Origin: Miscanthus floridulus | Taxonomy: Eukaryota; Streptophyta; Magnoliopsida; Poales; Poaceae | Reading direction: 5' to 3' | Length of the DNA: 64,000 nt | Assembly (NCBI RefSeq): GCF_019320115.1 | Contig: NC_089591.1 | Span: 22,608,502 to 22,672,501, forward strand | Shown: positions 24,351-36,524 of the stretch, piece after piece | How positions within the stretch are numbered: position 1 is the stretch's first letter | Layout: every line of letters begins with the position of its first letter | Translations under genes and position numbers: made by a program | The notes under the pieces: generated by a model | Database searches by the model: none | What the model was told of the DNA's origin: nothing | The model's input: the letters and a program-made list of their open reading frames with translations, nothing else

Positions 24351-26115
24351 CCTATTTGGGGTCAAGGTGAGCCCCAATCTTCACAGTCTTGGAGGCATCA
24401 TCGAGGCCGAGGCCAACCTCCTTGATTTCCTTGGACTTGGCAGAGGCGCGGGGAAGCTCTAGCTCTAGAATCTCCATGTCATCAGCGGGTACTATCTTGG
24501 CTTCGGCGACCATGATAGACTCTCTGTCTCGTAGGCGTAGGCAACGGAAAGGTTGGCCCATAGAGCTAGGACTCCTATAGGTGAAGGCATCTTCAACACC
24601 AGATACACATAGTGTGGTATAGCCATGAATTTGGCCAGAGCTACCTGGCCAAGTATGGCGTGGTAGGCGGTGTCAAAGTTGGTGACATAGAAGTTGATAT
24701 GCTTGACACGGTAGTTGCTTGCCATGCCAAACTAAACTAGTAGGGTGATCTCTCCAAGTGGTCTAGATGCCCTTCCAGGTACCACACCCAGAAGGAGGAG
24801 TCCAAGGGTGTGAGATCTGATATCATGAGGCCCAACTCAGTTAGGGCTCCGACGAAGAGTAGGTTCAAAGCACTGCCACCATCAACAAGGACTTTTCTGA
24901 AGAGCACCTTCTGGATGGTTGCATCGAGGACGAGGGGGAAACACCCTATATATGGTATGTCTGCCCACTAGTCGGCCCTGCTGAAGGTGATGGGGATCTC
25001 GGACCATGGGCGATAACTGGGGTCAGTGGTAGTTTCTTCTGAAGCGACGACAAGCACTCACCGGGCAGCAAGCTTTCGTTCCCTTCGACTCTCAGTGGAG
25101 GCGAGGCCCCCAAAGATGGTGGTGACCACCTTCTCATGGTCCTGAAAGGCGTTGTTGTTGTTCCTAGGTGGTCAACGACCTCCAGCTCTGTCGTTGGCGT
25201 CATCATTGAGCCCCTTGTCCTAGAACTCCCTGGCTAGACCAATGCAGTCCTTCATCTTGTGTTTGGTGTTCTTGTGAAGAGGGCATGGGCTGTCGAGGAT
25301 CTTTTGGTACTGCTTGTCATAGTTATGCTTGGCGCAAGGTTGACTAACAGCGGCGAAGATGTGTTCTGGCCGGCGGCGGTGATTTTGGCTAGGCCTATGT
25401 CCTTCTGTTTGATCATGGCCGCTATCGCGATGATAGCTGCAGTTGTCGGGACGGTGGTCGTTGTGACATCGGTCGTCGGGGCGATTGTTGTATTGGTGAG
25501 GTGGTCACTGAGTGCCTGCATCCTCGTTGAAGCGCACCTTGGCTTCCTCTACATCAGCATACTAGTTGGCGGTGGTTATCATTTTGCCGATACCGGTTGG
25601 TGGCTTACGGTTGAATTTGGAGCGAAGCTCGCGATGGTGGAGTCCTCGGATAAAGGCAGTGATCACTTCAGCTTCTGTGATGTTGGGGAAAGAGTTCCTC
25701 ATCTCAGAGAAACACCAGATGTAGCTGCGGAGGAGCTCGGATGGCTTCTGGTTGATGTGGCTAAGATCATGCTTCGTGTCGGGTCGAGTACACGTGGCCA
25801 TATAGTTGTCGATGAAGACTTTCTTTAACTCTTCCCATTAGTCGATGGAATCCGGTGCAAGGCTGGTGAACTAGCTCATGGCGGGTGGTGTGAGCATGAT
25901 GGGGAGATAATTTGTCATGATGTTGGTGTCTCCTCCCGTAGCACGGACGGCAGTGGTGTAAGCCTGCAGCCACTGAGTTGGGTGCATTCTTCCTTCATAG
26001 GGCTCGACCCCAGTGATCTTAAAACCATGGGGCCATCGAAGCGTTCGGAGTGCCCTTGTGAAAGCCAGAGGCCCCTCAGGGTTGTCGACACCATAGTTTG
26101 TGGCATTATGGTCAA
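24351..26115 (-). pseudogene. Tat gag C-terminal part and protease
   Basis: Gag core block with FSEMRNSFPNITEAEVITAF and FRGL-like text (25562-25801), a DENDQ-rich linker, then a zinc-finger-like CPLHKNTKHKMKDC near 25240-25290, and a protease block with VDGGSALNLLF near 24880. These sit in different frames separated by stops, mostly TAG. The order gag, finger, protease fits a Gypsy polyprotein. Confidence 0.75.
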
Positions 26116-26319
26116 GGATAGGCTTGAGGGCTAAGTCCGAGTTGCCGTACTCCCTTTCATAATCCTGGTGGCGACATACTTCGTCTTCATGGCGACCAAA
26201 GCAACATTGCTTGATACGCCACCACGCATCCCGGAGGTTGCTAAGATGTACTCTAGCATCCTGTTCGACCTCCTAGTCATGTTGGCGATGGTGTTCGGCA
26301 TGATACCCCCGGGTCCCCC

Positions 26320-27445
26320 TTAGAGAGGTAGCGACTGGTCTGCGAAATGGCTTTGACTTGGGCGGCGATTGGACCTCGGCGTAGCTGATCGGTGAATCAT
26401 GCTCATAGAGCACGAAGGTCTCTGATCCTTGTGGATCTCATTGACCTGACAATGAGCCGCTTTAAGCATGGCGGCGATCTTGGCAAGCTTGGGTGTTTGA
26501 GGGAAATGAGTGAGCTTGTTGGCAGCTACTACTAAATTGGTGCTTAGAGTCTTGAAGACGTCGAGGCCATCGACGCAGAGAAATTCTTTGTCAAGGTCAC
26601 GGTAGAGCGGGAGCGGCCTTCCTTGAGAGTCAAGCCAATTATTCCGAGTAGCCTCGGCCCTCGTGATGGCTACCTCATTTTCTCGCTGCTGTGCAGGTTG
26701 GCGTTTTGGTTCTCCCAAGCAACGCGCTCTTCCTCGGTTTCGCCGTTCCGAGGAGGGCTGTCGATGCTAACGTTGAAGATCGCACCACCCCGGAAGGGTG
26801 GAAGGAGAAATTGATTGGAGAAGGTTTCGGTGAGGGTCTCCACAGAGCCCTGAGACTCAGAGCCTGGAGTTTCTTCCGGGATGGTCTGGAGGTGCGCCCT
26901 AGGGCTTCGGCCTAAGTGTAGTGTGTTGACGGCCGGCGGGAGCTGGACGGTGACCTGGTTAGCGAGTTTGCCCCTTAGGGCATGCTGGTAAGCTACGATG
27001 GTGTTGGAGAATCTGAAGGGTAGGGCCATAGCCCCTGCAGTTTCTCGAGCACCCTCTGATAGATCTAGATTGGAGGGTGGTCGGCGCTGAACTAGAGTGT
27101 CTAGTGCCGATTCAGCGACGGAGAGACAATCAGCGAGCTTTAGTCTGACCCGATCAATGGATTTGATCAGATCGTCGTTGTTGATCGGCCTCCTTTGGTA
27201 GCGAGGAAGCAGACGGTGAGTTGTTGCTGAAAGAGACCTTAGAATTGCCTCCGAGATCAGATCTGCAGTTGTAGGTGTAGGGGTGGCCGGCGCAGAACCA
27301 ATCTACTCTAGCTCGAGGAGCTCTCCGACTCCATCAGCGTTGATGACCCACGAGATGGATCCAACCGTGAAGATCTGGCCGGGCTATGGAAGGGATGAAG
27401 AGCCTATAGAAAAAGCCATCTTGTTCGACAAGGAAATAGCACGCA
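26320..27445 (-). pseudogene. Tat gag N-terminal part and leader
   Basis: Open pieces 26320-26718 (ARDL-like LYRDLDKEFLCVDGLDVFKT; ANKLTHFPQTPKL) and 26670-27029 overlap by a frameshift. Upstream, toward the primer site, the sequence keeps gag-leader style (SATTHRLLPRYQRRP, LVQRRPPSNLDL) with stops. The region 26116-26319 between this and the gag core holds more degraded gag. Confidence 0.7.
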
Positions 27446-27447
27446 CA

Positions 27448-27465
27448 CCCCTACCTAGCACGCCA
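27448..27465 (-). other. Primer-binding site of the Tat element
   Basis: Read on the minus strand, TGGCGTGCTAGGTAGGGG begins two bases inside the right LTR. Tat-lineage elements have TGGCGC-type primer sites in this place. It fixes the orientation: the right LTR is the 5' LTR. Confidence 0.7.
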
Positions 27466-27467
27466 AC

Positions 27468-27863
27468 TATCGACAGAATATTGTCGGCAGTCCTCCGAGG
27501 GGTATCCCATGAAGGTAGATTGATCGACAGGGGAGCACGAGATCAAGAACAAGAAGGCAACAGAGACACACGAGTTAGACAGGTTTAGGCCATCAGTACG
27601 ACATAATACCCTACTCCTGTGGTTTGTTGGCTTGTATTAGCTATCGTATGATATGCCGTGATTTTAGAGGGGGTCCCTGCCCGCCTTATATAGTCTGGGA
27701 GGCAGGGTTACAGATCTCATAGTATCTTCTAGATATCTTCCCGATGTCTTGCGAAAGGCGCCGAGCAGAGTCATGCCCCGCAAGGCTTCTTCTTGTGGGC
27801 TGGGCCACCCCTAGGGGCGCAGCCCATGTGGTCTGCCGTGGGTATCTAGGGTCGTACACCCCA
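27468..27863 (-). repeat. Tat 5' LTR, 396 bp
   Basis: Starts TATCGACAG (terminal G changed to A compared with TGTCGATAG) and ends TACACCCCA on the + strand. It is shorter than its partner by a 75-bp deletion between two ACA triplets at about 27715. Substantial divergence from 15205-15675 shows an old insertion. Confidence 0.88.
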
Positions 27864-28135
27864 CAAGGGGTGTCTATAAATATTATTTGACTGGCTCTAG
27901 CTCACTCTCTTGGCCATTTGCATTGACATAGCAACCTTGTGAGCTTAGCCAAATCCCTCCCACTCATCTCCATCATTAATTCATCATCTTTGTGAGATCG
28001 AGAGTGAATCCAAGTGCATTGCTTGAGTGTTTGCATCTAGAGGCACTTGGTGTTCATGTTTCACTGTGAAATTCGCTTGTTACTCTTAGTGGTTGCTGCC
28101 ACCTAGATCACCTGCGTTGGTCATGAATCCAATAA
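27864..28135 (+). repeat. SIRE-type 3' LTR, right part (R/U5 start), truncated
   Basis: Directly after the Tat LTR the sequence reads a TATA-like TCTATAAATATTA and then the conserved grass Maximus LTR block TCTAGAGGCACTTGGTGTTC...TTCGCTTGTTACTCTTAGTGGTTGCTGCCACCTAGA. It continues the LTR broken at 3528/15204. It is lost after about 28135, short of a normal LTR end. Confidence 0.7.
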
Positions 28136-28189
28136 TCAAGCCATGGCCATTTTGAGGTTCAGGAATTGATTTGATTAGCTAGATTTTTC

Positions 28190-29026
28190 TACCTTCAAGC
28201 AAAGGACAAGTTCATATTGGTAGCAACAGATTACTTCACTAAATGGGTTGAGGCAATTCCTTTGAAGACGGTAACCTCAAAGAAAATGATTGATTTTGTT
28301 AGGGAATACATTGTGTACCATTTTGGGATTCCTCAAACTATAACTACCAATCAAGGGACAATGTTCACATTAGAAGAGTTCAGGGATTTTGCTGCCAGTA
28401 TGGGAATTAAGCTATTGAATTCCTCTTCTTACTATGCTTAGGCTAATGGCCAGGCAGAGGTGTCCAACCAGATTATGATTAAGCTGATCAAGAAAAAGAT
28501 TGAGGAACAGCCAAGGAAGTGGCATTCGACACTAAATGAGGCACTGTGGGCCTATAGGATGGCCTGTCATGGATCAATTAAAACATCACCTTATGAACTT
28601 GTGTATGGCCATAATGCAGTTCTTCCTTAGGAAGTTCGAACTGGATCGAGGCGTGTTACACTGCAGAATGATTTGTCAGCCGAAGTCTACAAGAATCTTA
28701 TGATAGACAATTTGGAGGACTTAAGTTGCCTTTGGCTGTGTGCTCTTGAAAATATCGAAGCCAATAAACTGATGGTTGCAAAATATTACTATAAAAAGGT
28801 CAAGATTAAGCAATTCTCTGAAGGAGACTTGGTCTGGAAAGTAAAATTGCCGATCGAGTCAAAGGACAATAAATTCGGCAAATGGTCACCTAACTGGGAA
28901 GGACCTTATCGGATCAAATGTTATGTGCCTGGTAATGCTTATATTTCAGAAACACTAAATAGAGAGGAAGAATTTGGCCGAGTAATCAATGGGAAATATC
29001 TAAAGAAATATTACCCTAGCGTTTAG
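28190..29026 (+). pseudogene. Integrase fragment of a second Tat-like Gypsy element
   Basis: The core begins in the middle (KDKFILVATDYFTKWVEAIPLK) and has IPQTITTNQGTMF (catalytic D changed to N) and NGQAEVSNQIM (E kept). The C-terminal domain FSEGDLVWKV, KWSPNWEGPYRI and INGKYLKKYYPSV closes with TAG at 29024-29026. Two internal TAG stops lie at 28439 and 28628. The part before the core is absent, so the element is 5' truncated at the junction with the SIRE LTR fragment. Confidence 0.85.
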
Positions 29027-31026
29027 ATTAATACTTAATAACCAATTTGTTCAGTCGTCAGCTCTGATAGCCGATATCAGAAAGGTATCGCCTCTAGTGT
29101 AAAAATAAGCCCAAAGAGGTAAAAGTCGATACGATGTGTATCGCCTATAGAAGCAAAGCAAACACTAACAAAGTAATGTGTATGAAGTATGAGACAAAGG
29201 AAAATCACTCAAGACAAAAAAGTTGTTTGCTAAATATCACCTATTACAAGCTACGGGCCAAAAAACACTTTGCTTACTATATCATTGGCCAGGGTGTTGA
29301 AGGCTACAGAGTTGGCAGCGCTAGAAAAGTCCTCTATCAAACACTCATGCTCCCTAGGGTGCGCCTTATCTAGAAAACCGTGTGGAAGAAGACGAAGATT
29401 GTGGCCAGAACGGGCTTGTGCAGCAGCCAATGCCATGGCAGTGCCATGACGAACGCCGTGAAGAGCGACCTCCCTGACATGGTTTAGGATGTCATGCAAG
29501 TGAACCACCAGAATGGTGCCCCTGGCATTGACAAATCCTATCATGTGACCTGTAGCTGATCGAAGGCTTTCCAACTGAGTAGTTAGATCTAAAAAGATTT
29601 AAGGAAAGATTGATCAGAAATCTTGAAGGCAAAATTAAGAAGACAGAAAGATTGTGGTAGATGTCTCACCCATGATTCTGGCTTTAGCTCTGGCCAACCT
29701 TTCCACCACTGGCTGGCCTCAAGGGATGATCGGCCTTGAATCATGGCCAAAGTCGACTCCATAAGGGAAAGGCAGCTAGCTAGGTTCTGGTTAGTCTAAT
29801 CAATGGAAGCCAGAGATCATCATTGCTACCCCTTGGGTAGCGGGGGAGCTGGTGGTGAATTGGTGCTGAAGGTGACCCCAAAGGTTGAACAGAGTCAGCC
29901 CTTTGCTCTGGAACGATGGGAGCAGCCCAAGTTGCACCCTCTTGGCGATGAAGGCGCTAGCACGATGATGCAAATCCATTGAGGGCCTCCTCAGCAGACC
30001 TCTTATTGTTCTCCTTGATCTCAAACCTATGAAAAAAGCAGGAACTATACTAAGGTTGCAGAAGGCTTGAGATGAAGTGGGTTGTTGTTCGATCCATGGC
30101 CGTAGCCCATATATATAGCTTAGGAAGGCGAGAAGATAGATTTCGCCGGGGGTGTAAAATTGGAATCAGAAATGGAAGTGGATCGACACTCTAGGAATTC
30201 AGGGGATGGATAATGAAGAGATAATAGATTCGAACTTATTGCTTCCCCAAATTACAAAATATCATGGGACAGATACCAAGAATTTACATTGACCAAAGAT
30301 CAACCCATCAAGGCTTCTTTGGATTGAAGGGAGTTTGGGTCCCACAAGGCCGAAGGTCATCGTGAACCGAATCAACATTGGCCCATTGATAAAATTGTGC
30401 CAGAGAAGAGGAAAGGTCACCCGCCTAACATATGCTCAGCCGATTTCTCAGTAAATTTTGGAACTATGGGAAAGAAGCCTGTGGCTTTCCCGATGGGCAT
30501 TTGGAGGAGCAAACAAGGGGAAGGTGTCTACACATTTTAGCCCTCGCAAACACTAAAACAACCTTGTGAGCATGGAGAGAAGACTCAGGTGATATCACAA
30601 GAATTCTTCTAACCGCAATAGCTGGTCTTGCTCAACGAGGCGCTAGAATGAGCGACACAATCACACTATGCACAAGAATTCTTCTAACCGCTCGAGATCT
30701 TCATAGCAAAAGGATAGACCATGGAGGGTCTAATAGAATCAAAAGCACTCTAGGGGGAGATAGAAGAGAAACATAGCTAGATTGTTAAGTTGCTCTCGCT
30801 AGGGTCAGATAGACATTTTATAGCTAGCCTAGAAAGATGAATCCAAATGCCCGTGAAGCAATGATACTCTCATGAAAAGTTTTGAAGCATGGGATCATGA
30901 GCTACATAGATGACAACAAACAGTAGACCCCAGATCAAGATTCTCTACACGTGACTGCGGACCTATCGGGGATACAGATGTGATAATTTTAGAATAAAAT
31001 TACTTTTATCCCAAAATTAGGGGGCA
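29027..31026. other. 3' untranslated region of the second Gypsy element, with antisense coding-like remnants
   Basis: About 2 kb between the integrase stop and the 3' LTR. Minus-strand open pieces (29251-29574 and 29800-30024) have coding-like composition and flank an intron-like gap (acceptor-like CAG near 29670). A TATATATA motif near 30110 lies upstream on the minus strand. This is the place where Tat elements carry an antisense ORF, so a decayed aORF is plausible. The stretch 30120-31010 shows nothing clear until the purine run AAAATTAGGGGGCA before the LTR. Confidence 0.45.
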
Positions 31027-31327
31027 TGTATTTACACCAAAATTTGGAAGAGTCGCAGGGACTCGAAAGCTCCCAAGATTATGTCATCAAGGAATTAATT
31101 GCGTGCAGATCAGAATCAGCTGATTCGAATGCAACACTAAAATTGGCTTTCTTCAGGAAGCGCCAGTAGATAACGACAAAGGCTACGATCGGCGCCGAGA
31201 CAAAGCATGTTGGACTCTACAAAAAGGGAAAGATTAGAGTCAAAGTTATCTTAAATTAGGAATGTTTTCTCTAGAGTCAAAGATTATGATGAGTCGTGCT
31301 TAGATAGGAGTCATGCGCAGGTCCTGG

Positions 31328-31337
31328 GTATAAATAT
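31328..31337 (+). promoter_or_regulatory. TATA box in LTR
   Basis: GTATAAATAT about 300 bp into the LTR, followed by GCCCGGC at a distance that fits a transcription start. It would drive the element from the LTR. Confidence 0.45.
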
Positions 31338-31462
31338 CAAAGCCCGGCTATTGTAAAAACACACAATCAATCAAATACTTGTTATTTACTTTTTTGGCTC
31401 TGGCCACCCCTTAGGAGTAGGAGTAGAGTAGATCTCAATAAGTTCTTTAGCAAGTATGACTG

Positions 31463-31650
31463 CATCGATCTGGTCAACCTCAACTGCTTGTCTGTAAGTA
31501 CCGTCTTAGCTTATACCTTTGTTTGTACGGCTGCATCGATCCGGTCGACCTCCACTATGACTCTGGTATAAGTTAGTTATCGACTCTTGTCTAGTTCAAG
31601 TATGGCTGCATCGATCCGGTCGACCTCCACTGCTCGAACTAGATTAAGGT
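31463..31650 (+). repeat. Three direct repeats in LTR (CTGCATCGATC-GGTC block)
   Basis: A 30-bp core with CTGCATCGATCCGGTCGACC is found three times at about 70-bp spacing, each followed by TCCACT or TCAACT and a variable link. Confidence 0.75.
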
Positions 31651-32985
31651 CAAGTTATTGGCTCTATCTAAGGGTGGCGTTCCTTCGGATAGATTCATTA
31701 AGTTACCGATATTGCTTATTGCTTCCATTATTTATTTAATTATAGCAATATCACTTCGCCCGATTAGGATTGATCTAGATCAGCCTTATATCCTTTTTAA
31801 CCCATCATTTGTTAATCTAAACTGATCTAATCTGCACTTTAAACGATGAGTTATGTTTTATCGGCTGTTTTACATCAATCTTGATCGTGCATAGCGTGCG
31901 GTTAAGGCATGTTTGATCTCGAGTAGATCTAGTGGCTAGTGAAAACTGCTCTATGGCTCGTTATCACGGCCTATGTGATTCTACCTCACACCACTGTTAG
32001 CACTATGGAGTGGGGATCGTTATTTGATAGATCTATTCCTGAGAGGACATAACCTTAACTGTGCGCTATGCCTGAATATGCTGTTTTAGCCGATATCGAG
32101 CGCTTTCATGAACAGTTCACATCATGAGATCGTTGAAGTAGGGATAGGTTGAAAGATGTGTTAGCCCCATGATCTTATTTTTGTATTATGGCCTGTATGA
32201 TTCTGCCTCATGCCCCACTAATATTAGTAATGAGTTAGGGTCGTCGAGTCTATTGTTGTTTCTACGGCCAGCATGATTCTGTCTCATGCCCCACTGGTCA
32301 TAGTGATAGATGAGATCTAATATGTTCATTAGATTTATCTCTATTAAATGGTTGAATGATGATGAATTGTTTCTTTCACAAAAAGGGGTTCGGTTACTTA
32401 CAATCATTGGCTTAGCATGAACTAATTATTGTTGATATCGTTTTGCCAGTGACCAATATTTGTCTAAACAATGATATTCATTTAGAATGATAATCAATTC
32501 TTCTTGCATAACCCAATGAGCTTTAACCAATTTATTCTTATGAATATGTTGGAATCGACTATTTAGTCGATCTCCTTTCATATCGGCTCTTAGAGCCGCA
32601 CATTCAGGACTATCTGGCAACACAGGCATGTTCTGCCCTTAATTACTGATAAACTTTCTCTCCTTATCAATTGTAGGGTTAAATTGACTAGCACATCTCG
32701 GGAGGGGTGCGTAGGATCGACCATCCCTGCGTTGAAGCTAGGCGGATCCTCAGCTCCATCGAGTGGACCCTTTTGGCTTGCTCATGTGTCCTTGGCACGG
32801 GATAAAATTCTGTGTCGACAGATGGATGCGGCCCAATCTCAATTCAACCGCATTGATGCAGTAGTTGTTGATCATCCTCCATCTAGTGTTTAGAACTACC
32901 ACAACACATTCCTATACTTAAGTGAAAAAGTTAGTAGTGCGCAACTTCTTTCGCCCCCACTTTGTTGTGACATCAATCCACATGA

Positions 32986-34830
32986 TTGTCACTGCTTCCC
33001 ATGGCATCTGACGAGCCCACCGGCGGCAACATACAACATACGGTGCCAGCAGAGCACAACACTAGCGTTGTCCCTGGTGCCACAGTTGTCGATGCTGATG
33101 GCGCAGCGCTTGCCAATGCTGGTGGCGCCATGGTTGTCGATGCTGATGGCGCCATGGTTGCCAATGAGGATGTCATGCCCATTGCTGCCATCGATTACAG
33201 GCGACCTATGTCGTTTGTCTCTAGGAGGCTGGTATCATGGTTCGGCCATTCCGCTCTGCTGGGCATGCATCAAGGGTCAACCTGTCCGATGGCGCCGATG
33301 ACAACCACTGTGACCAACTTAGCGGTTCACCGGATAATGGAATGCATGGGCTACAGTGCTGGCCATGGCCTTGGACTGCACCACCAAGGGGACACCAACT
33401 TCATCCAGGTGCGACTACGCCACAGGTACTTGAGTCTTAGCATCGACCACACTGACGCCTCCTACATCATCCCTGCAGCTATTAAACCCTCCAACGATTC
33501 AACCTTGTCTGATGATGAGGGCATAAGCAATTTGAGTCCTCATGATGATGAGGTCATGCAACCACCAAGCTTGTAGGAGAGACACACCAAGGTCATCTTG
33601 GATATAGTTATTAGTGAGTTAACAAAGTTGCTGACTAAGTATCCCTCCTATTACTAGGAGATGTCCCTACTAGATACAACACGCAAGATGTTGGTCCCTA
33701 TCATGCTGGAGACATTCAAGCAGTTGACATGGTATGATCCATTGGAGCAGCCAAATAGGAAGATGTAGGTGATGAGCAAGCTCAAGTACATACTCTTGGA
33801 TGATGGGTCTACCTCCTTGTCGTATGTCAGGATTCTCATTGAACTAGTAGTCGACCCCATTATGAAATGGTTGAAGGAGATGTGGACTCCCACCAGTTTC
33901 CTATAGCAAGAATAACTGGTACAGTTCTTGCACAACCTACCACCAGAGTTCCCTCACACTAGGGAATTCTTGCATGATGTAGTGTTGCCCAGACTGTCCG
34001 GTGTCGCTGATAGGTACGATGCTTCCTAGGAGATTATTCCAATTAACATATTTCTACATCTGTTGATGTCGATGATCAACCAGGACTTGCTATAGGCAAT
34101 GCTCACCAAGGTGCTGACCATAGTCTAGAAGTTCCTATTGAAGTGTACTGGTGAAAACACATAAAAAAGTACGACATTGTGTGGCCATGGAAGCAAGCGG
34201 CATGGCCTGATGTTTGGAATGGGTTTATCGATGGTGTCATCATTCCTTACCTAAAGCATGGACATGGAAATGTCTGCAACAAGCCACCATTGAGAGGAAT
34301 GGCAGCTATGGACACGTGGGTTGACCACCTGATGAGGTGGGCATCTAGATTTTGCCCCAAAAAATGCTTGACCTCCTATAGGGTGAGTTCCCTAGAAAAG
34401 ATTAGCAGGGTGCTCTATGTAGGTGGTTCTTCATGGTAGATTGCGACAACAAGATGGTGCTATAGTATGAGCTCGCTTTCGGTGGGACCGATTGGTGGAC
34501 GCCATTCATTGACAAGCTCATTATACAACACTTAGTGTCCTGGTTCATTGCCATTAGTGTCATTCGGCCGAATGAAGGGTACGACATGTTCCACATGCTC
34601 CTTACCAGGTGGAAGCCGGTCATGTCGTCGGAGTCGATGATGAAGAAGGTCCTAAAGCGCTTCATGGAGAAATGGACTGATGGGCTATGCCGCTGGTTGT
34701 TCGATGCGCAACCCACAAAGGAGGAGGACGTGGCCTGGTGCTAGGAGTGGTTGTAGCTCCTAACACTGGATCTTCTTGCCATCGATAGTGAAATGCACAA
34801 TGGCCTCCAACTGATCCATGAAACACATGA
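32986..34830 (+). pseudogene. TFIP11/NTR1 (STIP)-like G-patch protein, degenerate copy
   Basis: The first open stretch (32986-33576) has an Ala/Val/Asp-Gly repeat (VVDADGA) and then a G-patch motif, HRIMECMGYSAGHGLGLHHQG. In the same frame, after stops, comes TWYDPLEQPNRKM and then HDVVLPRLSG, blocks I recognise from the GCFC domain of TFIP11/Ntr1/STIP, the G-patch spliceosome-disassembly factor that activates the Prp43/DHX15 helicase. The WPWKQAAWPDVWNGFIDGVI block (34179 onward) follows in another frame. Stops are mostly TAG, plus frameshifts. No introns are obvious, so a retro-copy or a transposon-captured copy is possible. Identification is by motif memory only. Confidence 0.5.
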
Positions 34831-34848
34831 AATATCATAGGTAACTTA

Positions 34849-35265
34849 GTAACTTATTAGTGTATTTCTATTCTGAATGATTGCATCTACGTTAGGCATT
34901 GTAAATGTTAATCGTTGGCACAATGTGTATTATTCTTTTCTAAATGCACATGCGAGAAAGTCTGATGCTATGCGATTGTGACATGCCAAACAATGGCTGA
35001 ATGCTTTCACCTGCGTCAGTCATTGTATATTAAATGTTAATCGTTGGCACAATGTGTACTATTCTTTTCTGAATGCAAACACGAGAAAGTCTAATACTTT
35101 GTGATTGTAACGTGTCGGACAATGACTGAATGCTTTCACCTATGTCAGGCATTGTATAAATGTTAATTGTTGGCACAATGTGTACTACTCTTTTCTGAAT
35201 GCACATGCGAGAAAGTTCGATACTATATGATTGTAATGTGCTGGACAATATCTATTACTCTTTTT
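34849..35265. repeat. Tandem repeat, about 127-bp period, three units
   Basis: TTGGCACAATGTGTA occurs at 34915, 35044 and 35169, each followed by TTCTTTTCT-AATGCA...GAGAAAGTC and ending GACAATG. A diverged set recurs at 36525-36790. Confidence 0.85.
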
Positions 35266-35339
35266 CTGACTACACCCACTACAACCTATTGCTTGTAAAT
35301 CCACAGCAATTAAATCTGTATTAAATTTGCACAAAACCC

Positions 35340-36300
35340 GAAGAGCCTAGTGTGCCTAGTTTAGCCATAAATCTATGAGAGAGGTAAGAGCGAGGCAACT
35401 GCTCTTCTCTGTCTTCCTATGGTACTCCTTCGCCTTCTCTCTAGCCTCGAGCGCATCTCGTCTTCGGCCAGAGTGATGGACCATGGGAAGTGCCTGGTAG
35501 AGAACCCTTCGGAGGGAAGCGGGCCTCCGTCGCATCTCCGCTTCCAATTATGGTGCCTTGGGTAAGGTGGTCTTGTTCTTAGTTGCTGGAGTCATTCCGT
35601 TCTGATCTCCATAATCTTTTTAGGGCTATTTCTCATGCCGTGACACTAGAGGTTGAGCATATATCCGGCGTCGCCAGCTCTTCAACCACCGGGAAGTCAA
35701 CAAGCCCCTTTGTAATTAGGATGTGGCTCGTGACCCATGATCTGACCCTAGGGGTGAGGTTAGTTGGCTCACGCTCTGCCTCAATGCCGTCTAGACTGCC
35801 CTTGCCACCTCGGAGCAGGAGACTACTGATGCTCGGGCGGCAGTTGCCGATGCTCAGGCTAGGATGATTGGTATAGTTTCCTTCATTAAGAAGCTCTGTC
35901 CAACTATCCATGGCCTTGTTTTGACATTGTTTAGTGTTGTCAGCCCTAGAGGAGGAGTTGGTTGCTCTTCGAGAAGCGGCCCTCATCGCCATCAATGATG
36001 TGAACGTAGGGGGTGTACTGCTTGAGGACCGTCTGTGGGCCATGTCAGCTCGGGTTAGGATGGTGGCCCTTCTCTAGGTGCACCATGGGGCTGCCTTAGC
36101 CCTAGCCATAGCATAGCTTCATTCCAGCCATGATCTCCGCATGCTTGAACCTAGCTTTCTAGTTGCCACTGATGAGGAGGAGAAGGAGGAGCTCACTAGT
36201 GACTTTATCACCACCATGGAGGCCATCCTGGTGGCCATGCATGCGGGAGACATCATCCTAACTGCCTTCTTTGAGCCATAGACTGTATCTAGGGTCATTT
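35340..36300 (+). other. Degenerate coding-like region, unidentified
   Basis: Locally GC-richer text. One + frame reads ATSEQETTDARAAVADAQARMIG (about 35800-35870), coiled-coil-like and similar in flavour to aORF or gag proteins; both strands have 90-136-codon open pieces (35583-35867 +, 35633-36043 -). No domain recognised. Probably the remains of a transposon protein. Confidence 0.3.
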
Positions 36301-36524
36301 CAATCTTAATGAAAGTCTAGTTCATTACTTTAATTCGAAGAGCAACTTATGCGTGTCGCTTTGTCTTTCACAGTGTTTGCTTCTTGTGCTTGGATGTGAA
36401 AGGCTTGTGCGGCCGACATGCTCGAATGAGGTGATTAGGAGGTCATGGGCCAGATCCTGCCTCCCCTCTCGAAAGGAAGTAAGGTTTTAGGGAAGCTTCC
36501 TTCCCTCTTATGAAATACCATAGG

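Larger units (their letters stand above)
15205..27863 (-). mobile_element. Tat-lineage Gypsy LTR retrotransposon, full-length but degenerate, 12.66 kb
   Basis: Two direct LTRs (15205-15675, 27468-27863) flank an internal region whose gag-pol reads on the minus strand. Order on that strand: LTR, primer site, gag, protease, RT, RNase H, second (archaeal-type) RNase H, integrase, repeat-rich spacer, antisense ORF, LTR. The second RNase H plus an antisense ORF after integrase are hallmarks of the Tat lineage (RIRE2/Grande/Retand relatives). It sits inside the 3' LTR of the SIRE-type Copia. The flanking 5-mers (GGGGG left, CAAGG right) do not form a clean target duplication. Confidence 0.87.
31027..32820 (+). 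repeat. 3' LTR of the second Gypsy element, about 1.79 kb
   Basis: Begins TGTATTTACACC right after a polypurine-like tract (31012-31026) and ends TGTGTCGACA at 32820. Its length and the TG...CA ends fit an LTR, but there is no second copy in the window for proof. It has a TATA box at 31328-31337 and three copies of GCTGCATCGATC-GGTC-ACCTC (near 31463, 31530, 31602) in the transcribed part. Confidence 0.6.

Noticed and set aside
25259..25828. 189-codon + strand frame in the Tat element
   Set aside because: Shadow of the minus-strand gag; its residues are a hydrophobic low-complexity mix with no domain.
3529..27863. A single retrotransposon from the LTR at 3529 to the LTR at 27468
   Set aside because: The span contains the tandem duplication and a second identical LTR at 15205; the real element is 15205-27863.
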